Shown one piece after another: positions 9,368-16,252 of a stretch of DNA of 41,587 nt (positions are counted from its first letter, which is position 1; every line of letters begins with the position of its first letter). The notes under the pieces were generated by a model. It made no database searches, was not told where the DNA came from, and saw only the letters and a program-made list of their open reading frames with translations. Origin of the DNA: Candidatus Brocadiia bacterium (GTDB taxonomy: Bacteria; Planctomycetota; MHYJ01; JACQXL01; JACQZI01). The position numbers were made by a program, and so were the translations under genes. The stretch is from positions 1 to 41,587 of the forward strand of contig JAGVQN010000023.1 of assembly GCA_020051675.1 (NCBI GenBank), written 5' to 3'.

Positions 9368-11089
9368 GTAAATGTTCACTCATCCCCGTGTTATATACTA
9401 TAGAAGGCTTTTAAATACCAACATTTTTTCCGATAATATAATCATGACCGGTTCGGTTAACCTTTTACTGGAAAAGGCTCAGAACATCAAACCATCGGAA
9501 GTATTTTCATACGAAACACAAGATTTTAGAATTCTTTATGAGCGCGAATATTGGGCACACCAAGAGACTAAAAGAGGACTCCAAAAAGCCAAAGACCATA
9601 TTGAATATCTGGAAACCAAGATTCAAAAACTAGAAGGTGATATTGCCTATCTTAAGAAATTATTCTTTGATAAAAAGACAGAAGTTAATCAAAAGCCCGC
9701 TACAGAGACTAACCCGACTGCAGGCGCCAAACCGCACGGCGCTCAGACAGGCCATCCAGCGCATCATCGGAAGATTCCTTGGCATTTACCGACTCAAGAT
9801 GTGATTCATTCTCTCCAAGAAAAAGATTGTTTTTGCTCGGACTGTGGCTTACCTTTAGTAACTTTAGAAGCAGAAGAAATTTCATATGAGGTTACCACGG
9901 AAACTCGCTACATTTTGCTGAGACACCGCCGGGGAAAATATAAGAAAACCTGTCAATGTTCTCACCCGATTGTAACAGCGCCTGGACCGGTCAAACTCCT
10001 GCCCAAAGGGCTATATAGCGCGGATTTTTGGATTCAGGTGTTACTGGATAAATACGCTTATAGCATGCCGCTAAGCAGACAAATCTGTCGGATGCAATCG
10101 GCCGGAGTAAATATATCTAATGGCGTGCTGACCGACGGCTTATCGCGTTTGTCACCGATGTTAAAACCGTTATATGACCTGATGACCGGACGGCAAAATT
10201 GCCTTTGAAAAACTGGTACATGCAGATGAAACCGGCTGGTGGAATTGGGCTGGCCAATATTATTTAGAAAGCCCTGGGAAGAAGCCTCAACAGTGGCTCT
10301 GGGGATTCTTCTCTCAATTATATCATATCTTTGTGATTGACCCCAGCCGTGGGGCAAAAGTAATCAAAAAGACATTGGGGCAAGGTCCCGAACAAACCAT
10401 CATTCCAACCATATTTTGTGACCGTTATCGAGCATATCAGACCTGTGGTAATACATTAGCTTTTTGTTGGGCGCATGTGAGGCGGGATTTTATAAAACTT
10501 AAAACGAAATACCCAACCGATAATCTTATATCTACTTGGGCAAATACATGGATAAGTTTAATCGGGGACATGTATGCTCTGAATAAGTTACGTCTGGCTC
10601 ATTTGAGAGACCCGCCAATGTTTGAAGCGTTTCAAAAGCAGCTACAAGAAGTGCTGGAGAAAATGCGGAATCTAATGAATCCAGATGTCTATCGGACAAA
10701 GATTCATTTGGCACAGATTAAGAGTATGCGGCATCATTGGTCCGGTTTGACTCTATTTATCAGCGACCCGGAGATTCCCTTAGACAATAATTTGGCTGAA
10801 CGTGCTCTGCGTACTCCGGTGGTAGGTAGGAAAAACTTCTATGGCAATCATTCCGACAGGGCGGCTGAATCTACGGCTATATTTTACTCGGTGATAGCCA
10901 CCTGCAAATTACATAAAATTGAGCCTAAGAAATTCCTGAAACGCTATTTAACGACGTATACGCTAAAAGAATCCCATGCTTTAACCCAAGAACAAATGGA
11001 ATCTTTTCTCCCTCATAAATATGCCCGGATTTATCCAGAAGATATAATCAAATCCTAAGATTTCCATACGGTCATCAGTGAACATTTAC
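9368..11089 (+). mobile_element. IS66-family insertion sequence, single-transposase (ISBst12-like) type
   Basis: A 1722-bp element. Left end GTAAATGTTCACT (9368-9380) and right end AGTGAACATTTAC (11077-11089) are perfect 13-bp inverted repeats, with weaker similarity continuing inward to about 24 bp. Ends beginning GTAA and an 8-bp target duplication are typical of IS66. Only the tnpC-type transposase is present; tnpA and tnpB are absent, as in the ISBst12 subgroup. Intact ends and perfect duplication indicate a fairly recent insertion even though the transposase frame is broken. Confidence 0.92.
9444..11058 (+). pseudogene. tnpC: IS66-family transposase TnpC, frameshifted
   Basis: DDE transposase in two frames. 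The first part runs to a stop at 10206-10208; the same protein continues in the +1 frame from about 10189 (DGKIAFEKLVHADETGWW) to the stop at 11056-11058. One extra base near 10185-10191 explains the break. Start: an in-frame ATG at 9372 lies inside the terminal repeat, so ATG 9444 (MTGSVNLLLEK) is preferred. Features: N-terminal coiled coil (QKLEGDIAYLKKLFF), IS66 zinc-binding region (CFCSDCG ... CQCSHP), then catalytic residues: D in HADETGWW, D in the CDRYRAY region, E in DNNLAERALR. As it stands it should not give a full transposase unless ribosomes shift frame; an assembly error is also possible. Confidence 0.88.
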
Positions 11090-11097
11090 GTTGCTAG
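11090..11097. repeat. Right 8-bp target site duplication of the IS66 element
   Basis: GTTGCTAG, identical to 9360-9367. Confidence 0.9.
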
Positions 11098-11126
11098 CGT
11101 AGAAGGTTAACTGTACAACATACGTC

Positions 11127-11180
11127 GGGGGGCGGGAGGGTGGGGAGGGGGCAGCCTCACCCCCACCTCCATATCCCGCC
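11127..11180. other. G-rich tract (possible G-quadruplex) with C-rich partner
   Basis: 11127-11151 holds five G runs of 3 to 6 separated by single bases, a strong quadruplex-type pattern on the plus strand. GGCGGGA (11131-11137) is matched by TCCCGCC (11174-11180), so a long imperfect hairpin is also possible. It directly precedes the 22-bp C-rich repeat array. Confidence 0.55.
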
Positions 11181-11508
11181 ACCCCAGCTACGTGATACAG
11201 CCACCCCAGTTAGTCCATATACCCACCCCGATTAGACCATACACTCACCCTAGTTAGTCTATACACTCACCCCCATTAGTCTATATACCCACCCCAGTTA
11301 GTCCATACACTCACCCTCATTAGTCTATATACCCACCCCGATTAGTCCATACACTCACCCCCATTAGTCTATACACCCACCCCAGTTAGTCCATACAGCC
11401 ACCCTCATTAGACCATACACCCACCCCAGATACGTAATGCACCCACCCCGGTTAGACCATGCCCCCACCCCGGCTACGTAATATACCCACCCCTACGGGC
11501 GGTTGGCA
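11179..11508. repeat. 22-bp tandem repeat array, about 14 units plus a degenerate one
   Basis: Units of exactly 22 bp begin CCACCCC or TCACCCC and continue with a variable core of two kinds: TTAGTCYATAYAC or TTAGACCATACAC in most units, and CTACGTRATA-type in units 1, 12 and 14. The last unit (11487-11508) is degenerate. There are no spacers, so it is not a CRISPR array. No open frame across it looks like a protein. Together with 11098-11178 and 11509-11842 it makes a 745-bp gene-free region. Confidence 0.85.
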
Positions 11509-11516
11509 CCACCACC

Positions 11517-11555
11517 CCCGCATATAAATTAAATTATGTGCGGGTTATTTTTCTT
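11517..11555 (+). terminator. Hairpin with T-rich tail
   Basis: CCCGCATATAA (11517-11527) pairs with TTATGTGCGGG (11534-11544) with one G-T pair and a 6-base loop, followed by TTATTTTTCTT. It resembles a Rho-independent terminator on the plus strand, but no plus-strand gene except the transposase lies upstream. Confidence 0.45.
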
Positions 11556-11706
11556 GCAGTAGAGGAAAGTATAAACACGAATGATACGAATAAAACCCGC
11601 ACCTCATGGTGGTGCGTGGATAAACATTTAAATACCGTATGAATAATCAGGGATAGGGGATTCGGAGCAGAAGAATAAAAATTTACATAGAAATTAAATA
11701 TTTCAC

Positions 11707-11735
11707 TTGACCCCGTTAGAGATATGTGATATACT
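11707..11735 (+). promoter_or_regulatory. Sigma-70-type promoter P1 upstream of the pilin operon
   Basis: TTGACC (11707-11712), 17-bp spacer, TATACT (11730-11735). The spacer begins with one arm (11711-11723) of a 13-bp perfect inverted repeat CCCCGTTAGAGAT, whose other arm is at 11779-11791. Confidence 0.55.
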
Positions 11736-11791
11736 ATTATTAGAAACGACGGTCCTTATTAGAAATATTGAAAGTAAAATCTCTAACGGGG
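11711..11791. promoter_or_regulatory. 13-bp perfect inverted repeat linking two promoters
   Basis: CCCCGTTAGAGAT at 11711-11723 and ATCTCTAACGGGG at 11779-11791. The first arm overlaps and follows the -35 box of P1, the second abuts the -35 box of P2. Candidate operator pair or a hairpin in the P1 transcript. Confidence 0.45.
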
Positions 11792-11820
11792 TTGACAGAA
11801 CCTCTTTTTTAGGGTAAATT
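11792..11820 (+). promoter_or_regulatory. Sigma-70-type promoter P2 of the pilin operon
   Basis: TTGACA (11792-11797), 17-bp spacer, TAAATT (11815-11820); a transcript would start near 11827, about 28 bp before the ATG at 11855. Confidence 0.55.
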
Positions 11821-11854
11821 AATAGTGGAATAAGTTATAAGGGTGCGATTTAAT

Positions 11855-12247
11855 ATGTCAAATAAAAATAATCTAAACGGCTTCACATTAATGGAACTCA
11901 CTTTAGCCATTGTGATTTTGACCATCGGCATTATGTCGCTCATGGCAACCATCTTGCCGGCAATGAAACTGGAAGAAACATCAAGAAGTTTTGATATCGC
12001 CAAATCCGCGGCGGCCAATAAACTGGAAGAAATCGCCGGATATGATTTTAACAGCATCTGCACCGTATTCAGCGGGACTAATTTCGCGGCAGGCGAACTG
12101 GGGGACACCGCCGGTTATATCAGCATCGACAACTCAAATACGGAATTGCTTGATATAACCGTAACAATCAGCTGGTCAAGCACGGCTTTTCAAAACACCC
12201 CTTTAAGTTTACAGATGAAAACAATGCTCACGAGGTCAGACCAATGA
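11855..12247 (+). CDS. Type IV prepilin, PilV/GspI-like minor (pseudo)pilin
   Basis: Short basic leader then the prepilin peptidase site G9|FTLMEL with Glu at +5 and a hydrophobic helix (LAIVILTIGIMSLMATIL), the hallmark of class III prepilins. About 130 residues; the body after the helix contains a KLEEIAGYDF segment as in PilV/GspI-type minor pilins. It would sit in the inner membrane before assembly into a pilus or pseudopilus. A GTG at 11843 is in frame, but ATG 11855 is preferred because AAGGG lies about 11 bases upstream and the leader is then of normal length. First gene of a tightly packed operon, and it overlaps the next gene by 4 bp (ATGA). Whether it belongs to type IV pili or type II secretion cannot be decided from this gene. 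Confidence 0.85.
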   Translation: MSNKNNLNGFTLMELTLAIVILTIGIMSLMATILPAMKLEETSRSFDIAKSAAANKLEEIAGYDFNSICTVFSGTNFAAGELGDTAGYISIDNSNTELLDITVTISWSSTAFQNTPLSLQMKTMLTRSDQ

Positions 12248-13044
12248 TTATGAATAAAACACGGAAATCCCCTAACTTGAGATTGCCGCGCCCCGTTGGG
12301 GCTCGTCCCGATGTCCATCGGGGCGAGGGAACAAAGAGACCGAAGCAATCTCAAGGTTTTACTTTAATGGAACTGGTTATCACCATGTCAATCCTGGCAT
12401 TAATATTAACCCTGATATTATCCATGTTTATGAAAACCCAGGAAAGTTTCGACTTCTCCAGCAACAAAGCGTGGCTCGAAACGCGCGCTTCATCGCTGAT
12501 AGACCGCATGACCCAATACCTGCCGGAATGTAAAATAGTTTCCGCTCCCGTCACCGGCACCCACCACGGCTCTATTACCATCCAGGTGCCTGTCCTGGTA
12601 ACCGGCACTTACTGGTCTGCGGATGGCAGCTCCATTAACTGGGGAGCAAAGGACCAGCTGGGCTGGACATTAACATACCAGTATGTCGTTTCAAAAACTA
12701 TTTCGGAAACCGCAACCGGTTTTGATTATAACGGCGACGGCGACCTTGGCGAATCATATGATTCGGGTGAAATCCAGATGGTCTTCAAAGATTCAGTCGG
12801 CACGGTGCAAAACACCTACTCCATAGGAAACGATATCGTAACTGTCCATACTAATTGGGAAAACGATTTAGACGGCGACGGCGCTCTTGACCCCATCTTC
12901 TACCGCGTCAACCAATCCGGAACAGAAAGCACCATTAACGGAAACAGGATTATCGTCAATTTCTTTATGATTACCATAGACGGAAAAGGACGGGTTATAT
13001 TCATGCATAAAAAAGAATCCCGAACATTAAGGAATCCGCAATGA
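12244..13044 (+). CDS. Type IV prepilin, PilW/GspJ-like, with repeat-extended leader
   Basis: The prepilin site is QG38|FTLMEL followed by a membrane helix (VITMSILALILTLILSMF). The protein of 266 residues resembles PilW/GspJ-type minor pilins (…RASSLIDRMTQYL after the helix). The leader is unusually long, 37 residues before the Gly, because an 80-bp hairpin repeat lies inside it (12276-12355) without breaking the frame. Two Asp-rich loops, YNGDGDLGES and DLDGDGALD, look like calcium sites. Start ATG 12244 overlaps the previous stop by 4 bp. A further in-frame ATG (12250) is possible. Whether prepilin peptidase accepts such a long leader is unknown, although long leaders exist in some pilins. 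Confidence 0.82.
   Translation: MIMNKTRKSPNLRLPRPVGARPDVHRGEGTKRPKQSQGFTLMELVITMSILALILTLILSMFMKTQESFDFSSNKAWLETRASSLIDRMTQYLPECKIVSAPVTGTHHGSITIQVPVLVTGTYWSADGSSINWGAKDQLGWTLTYQYVVSKTISETATGFDYNGDGDLGESYDSGEIQMVFKDSVGTVQNTYSIGNDIVTVHTNWENDLDGDGALDPIFYRVNQSGTESTINGNRIIVNFFMITIDGKGRVIFMHKKESRTLRNPQ
12276..12355. repeat. 80-bp palindromic repeat inserted in a prepilin leader
   Basis: Outer arms CTTGAGATTGC (12276-12286) and GCAATCTCAAG (12345-12355) are perfect complements. Inside are two more hairpins: GCCCCGTTGGGGC and CTCGTCCCGATG paired with CATCGGGGCGAG. Looks like a dispersed structural repeat (REP- or MITE-like), here translated as part of the leader. Confidence 0.75.
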
Positions 13045-14369
13045 TGAAAAAGAATAAAGGCTCTGCGTTATTTACCTCGCTGGTCGTCATTATCATGGTT
13101 TTGGGGCTGGTGCTTGCTTATTTCGGGCTGGCTATCTCCCAGAATAAGCAAACCATGCAAGGCGCACAGGTAAGCAATGTAAAACAGATTGCCAATGCCG
13201 GCCTGGAAATGGCGCGCCTGGCGCTCCTTACCGGCCATGCCGATAAATGGGATGATGAACTGACGACAAGCCATAATAATGAATTATCCTATAATCCCAA
13301 TGATACGCCGGTTAACGCCGGTACAAATCCCGCTCTCTTCCAATGGGCGCGGGATATCAGCTATAACGACGGCCGTTACTGGGTTATTATTTACGATAAC
13401 AACGATGGCGACGGCAACCTCTTCACGGATAAAGACGATAAAGTAAACGTCAAGGTGAAGAGCTTTATTTCCGCCTCAACCATAAATCCCGCCATACCGA
13501 CCGAAAGCATAATAATCGCTATGCTGCGCTACAAGCCGCCCCTTTACCAGCCAAATGCGGCAATCGTCTCGGGCGGCGATATGAAAATAAGCGGCAACCC
13601 TGAAATATTAGGCGCTAACGGAACCGTTATAGTCAACGGCAATATCGATATCGGAGGCAATTCAACCATCGCCCAGGATGTCATTGCGACCGGTGAAATC
13701 AATATAACCGGCATCCCGTCAATCGGCGGCGACCAGCAGGAATTCGCACCCCCGCCGGATATCCCCCCGATAACCCCGTCCGATTACTATTCCTACCGCG
13801 ACTACCGCCTTGCTTCAAACGGCAAAGTCTATGACACCTCGGAAACAATGGTCTGGGATACCATCGCTTCCGGCGCATACCAGGGCTGGTTATATGACGG
13901 CGCGGGCAAATGGACCTTAAATGGCGATTCAGCGGCAAATCATACATATTATATAGAAGGCAATGTAAAGATTTCCGGCAATCCCGGCTCGGCCGAAATC
14001 CCCTGGCGCACGACATTGATTATAACCGGTTATCTTGATATCTCCGGCAGCCCCAAAATAGCCCCGAATGAACCGGGAACTTTGTATATCGTAGGGAAAG
14101 ATGTCAAAATAAGCGGCGCCAATTACCAGCAGACCGAACAGGCATTGATTGCCGCCCATGAACAGGTTAATATCTCCGGAACATCTTCTTACCTGGGCTC
14201 AATACTCGCGGAAGATGCCGAAGATATTTGCAGCCTGGTTACCAGCAAAAGCGAGCTCTCCATGGATATCAGCGGCAATCCGACCGTGACTTATAACGGC
14301 TCTTTAACCACCATACTAAAAGCAGGCGACCCGGTAGTAATAATACTTGGAAGAAAAGATGAGAAATAG
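13041..14369 (+). CDS. PilX-like membrane-anchored protein with beta-solenoid-like body (paralogue 1)
   Basis: 442 residues. The N-terminus (KGSALFTSLVVIIMVLGLVLAYF) is a hydrophobic helix after a short basic stretch, as in PilX/GspK-type minor pilins, but lacks a clear Glu at +5. A DNNDGDGNLFTDKDD loop (about residues 117-131) looks like a calcium site. From about residue 170 the sequence is made of short strands such as MKISGNPEILGANGTVIVNG, suggesting a beta-solenoid like the bactofilin/DUF7305 type. Start ATG 13041 overlaps the previous gene by 4 bp, so it is translationally linked to the two prepilins. Its paralogue lies at 14921-16252 and a more distant one at 23279-24421. Likely role: large minor-pilin or assembly protein exposed to the periplasm or surface. 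Confidence 0.75.
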   Translation: MMKKNKGSALFTSLVVIIMVLGLVLAYFGLAISQNKQTMQGAQVSNVKQIANAGLEMARLALLTGHADKWDDELTTSHNNELSYNPNDTPVNAGTNPALFQWARDISYNDGRYWVIIYDNNDGDGNLFTDKDDKVNVKVKSFISASTINPAIPTESIIIAMLRYKPPLYQPNAAIVSGGDMKISGNPEILGANGTVIVNGNIDIGGNSTIAQDVIATGEINITGIPSIGGDQQEFAPPPDIPPITPSDYYSYRDYRLASNGKVYDTSETMVWDTIASGAYQGWLYDGAGKWTLNGDSAANHTYYIEGNVKISGNPGSAEIPWRTTLIITGYLDISGSPKIAPNEPGTLYIVGKDVKISGANYQQTEQALIAAHEQVNISGTSSYLGSILAEDAEDICSLVTSKSELSMDISGNPTVTYNGSLTTILKAGDPVVIILGRKDEK

Positions 14370-14453
14370 TAAACACGAAGACACGGAAGAACACCACGAA
14401 AACACGAAACGGAAGGCATAAAAAACGGAAAGAATAGAGACGGAAACATAGAA
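14370..14453 (+). repeat. CACGAA-type short-period repeat, left flank of GxxExxY gene
   Basis: Repeated AACACGAAGACACGGAAG-like units and ACGGAAA-like units fill the gap between the pilin-like gene and the GxxExxY start. Confidence 0.65.
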
Positions 14454-14825
14454 ATGGGTAATTATAAATTTGAGGAGATAACCAGTAAAATTATAGGGGC
14501 CGCCGTCAATGTCCATAAGACGTTAAAATCTGGATTGCCTGAGAATATATACCAACGGGCATTAAAAATAGAATTACGGAATCAAAAAGTAGCTGTAGAA
14601 ACGGAGAAGGAAATAAAAATATACTACGAAGGCGAAAAAGTTGGCACGCAAAGATTGGATTTGGTTGTAAACAATATGGTGATTGTTGAATTAAAAGCCA
14701 TAAAAGGATTGGAAGACATAAATAAAGCCCAATTATTATCTTATTTGAAAGCAAGCGGATTAAAAATAGGATTATTATTAAACTTCGGAAAACCGGTATT
14801 GGAAATAAAAAGATTAGTAATGTGA
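14454..14825 (+). CDS. GxxExxY protein (PD-(D/E)XK nuclease-like)
   Basis: 123 residues. The signature GLPENIY (G27, E30, Y33) identifies the GxxExxY family. D69 in QRLDLVV and E79-x-K81 in IVELK, together with E30, match the E...D...ExK active-site pattern of PD-(D/E)XK nuclease folds, so a nuclease function is plausible but unproven for the family. ATG 14454 has no strong ribosome site. The gene is held between two blocks of CACGAA-type repeats (14370-14453 and 14826-14905) and splits two tandem paralogous pilin-like genes, suggesting it came in with its repeats as a unit. Function in the cell is unknown. Confidence 0.88.
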   Translation: MGNYKFEEITSKIIGAAVNVHKTLKSGLPENIYQRALKIELRNQKVAVETEKEIKIYYEGEKVGTQRLDLVVNNMVIVELKAIKGLEDINKAQLLSYLKASGLKIGLLLNFGKPVLEIKRLVM

Positions 14826-14905
14826 TACACGAAAACACAGAATTGCTGCTCGAAGACACGGAATTTTTCGTGCTTTCGTGTATTAAGTTTCGTGCTTTCG
14901 TGTAA
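14826..14905 (-). repeat. CACGAA-type repeat, right flank of GxxExxY gene, partly inverted
   Basis: Starts with ACACGAAAACACAG in the same orientation as the left block, then TTTCGTGCTTTCGTGT twice, which is the inverted orientation of the left-flank motif. Confidence 0.65.
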
Positions 14906-14920
14906 CGGAAAGGAGAATAT

Positions 14921-16252
14921 ATGATAAACAACACGCCACTTAGAACGGGGGAGCGGGGCGCGGCACTTTTCATTTCTCTAATCGTCCTCTTCATGGTTCT
15001 GGCTATTTCGGTTTCTTACTCGGAACTCACGTTTACCCAAAACAAAGCGGTCAACAGCGCGATTAACTACGCCACCGCCTCGGAAACCGTCATGGCAGGC
15101 TTTGACATGACCAGGGTGGTTTTAGGAACAGGCCACTCCAACGGCTGGGATGACGAGCTGGTTACCAGTAATAATAACAAAGCTACTTATTCCGAAGGCG
15201 ATGCCCCACTCACAGTCGGAACATCAACCGCCGGATTCCAGTGGGCGCGTAAAATAGCCTATGAAAATGGGTGGTTTGTTACCGAGATTATAGATAATAA
15301 TGACGGGGACGGCGACCTCCTGAATGATTTTGACAGTAAAGTAATTATAAAAGTCACCTCCCAGCTTCCGGATGGCTCAATCAGCGAAGTGCAATCACTT
15401 GTGCGTTACCTGCCTCCGGTTTACGAGCCGGATACGGCTATCGTAACCAACGGCACACTCCAGCTTGACGGCAACGCCACGATTACCGGAACCAACGGGA
15501 CCATCTATGCCAATGATGACGTTGAAATAAAAGGAGCGGCAGTGGTTTTGCAGGATGTCTATTCAACCGGCACGGTTACCGGAGATGAAAAAGTCGGCGG
15601 GACGTGTTACGAAGGCGCCGCGCCCACGGACGTCCCGGGAATCACCCCGTCCGACTATGCCAACCTCATGGATTATCGCATGGCAAGCGACGGCAAGATA
15701 TACACCGCGGCAGGCGCTTTGGTCGGCAATGCCGCTGCCGGGCAGGTGCTGGGCTGGGATTTCATCACCGCCGGAGGCAAAAACGAATGGAAATATAACG
15801 CCGCCGCCTGCAACAACGGAACTTTTTACGTTGAAGGCGCGAGAGATGTTGATATCGCCGGCTCGCCGGGCAGTATCGCCGTTCCCTGGCAATTAACGCT
15901 CCTGGCAACGGGAAATGTCAAAATCACCGGCTCGCCGGTAATGACGCCGGATGAAACCGGGGTATGTATCATGGCGGGAAAGGATATATCCTGCGCCGGT
16001 AATCTTACGGTTCTTGATGGCGTGGTCGGCTGCCACGAGCAAATGGAAATAGCCGGTTCAGTTAACATCCAGGGAAACCTTGTCATTGAAGACGCAACCG
16101 ATTCCGTAGGAAGCCTGGTAACCCTTAAACCAAATGCCTTTGACGTCGCCATCGGCGGTTCAGCCATTATTAATTATAACGGAGGCTTGACCACCTTCCT
16201 GGAAGCCGGCGACCCGTGTCTTGTAATAATGGGCTTAAAAATAATAAGATGA
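14921..16252 (+). CDS. PilX-like membrane-anchored protein with beta-solenoid-like body (paralogue 2)
   Basis: 443 residues, same layout and length as the protein at 13041-14369: N-terminal helix (GAALFISLIVLFMVLAISVSY), shared blocks such as GH-x-x-x-WDDEL, FQWAR and DNNDGDGDLLND, the PGSIAVPW / PGSAEIPW block, and an ending rich in short strands. AAAGGAG lies at a good distance before ATG 14921. It contains Cys residues in the solenoid part (CYEGAAP, CNNGTFYVEG) that paralogue 1 lacks. It overlaps the HEAT-protein gene by 4 bp. The pair arose by tandem duplication, and the GxxExxY unit now lies between the copies. Role as for paralogue 1. Confidence 0.76.
   Translation: MINNTPLRTGERGAALFISLIVLFMVLAISVSYSELTFTQNKAVNSAINYATASETVMAGFDMTRVVLGTGHSNGWDDELVTSNNNKATYSEGDAPLTVGTSTAGFQWARKIAYENGWFVTEIIDNNDGDGDLLNDFDSKVIIKVTSQLPDGSISEVQSLVRYLPPVYEPDTAIVTNGTLQLDGNATITGTNGTIYANDDVEIKGAAVVLQDVYSTGTVTGDEKVGGTCYEGAAPTDVPGITPSDYANLMDYRMASDGKIYTAAGALVGNAAAGQVLGWDFITAGGKNEWKYNAAACNNGTFYVEGARDVDIAGSPGSIAVPWQLTLLATGNVKITGSPVMTPDETGVCIMAGKDISCAGNLTVLDGVVGCHEQMEIAGSVNIQGNLVIEDATDSVGSLVTLKPNAFDVAIGGSAIINYNGGLTTFLEAGDPCLVIMGLKIIR

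Noticed and set aside
10185-10210. Programmed frameshift in the IS66 transposase
   Set aside because: No slippery heptamer or stimulatory structure is evident, and IS66 tnpC is normally one frame; a one-base mutation or sequencing error is simpler.
11179-11508. CRISPR array
   Set aside because: Units abut with no unique spacers and vary throughout; no cas genes in the window.
11843-11854. GTG start for the first prepilin
   Set aside because: The ATG at 11855 has a better placed ribosome site and gives a normal leader length.
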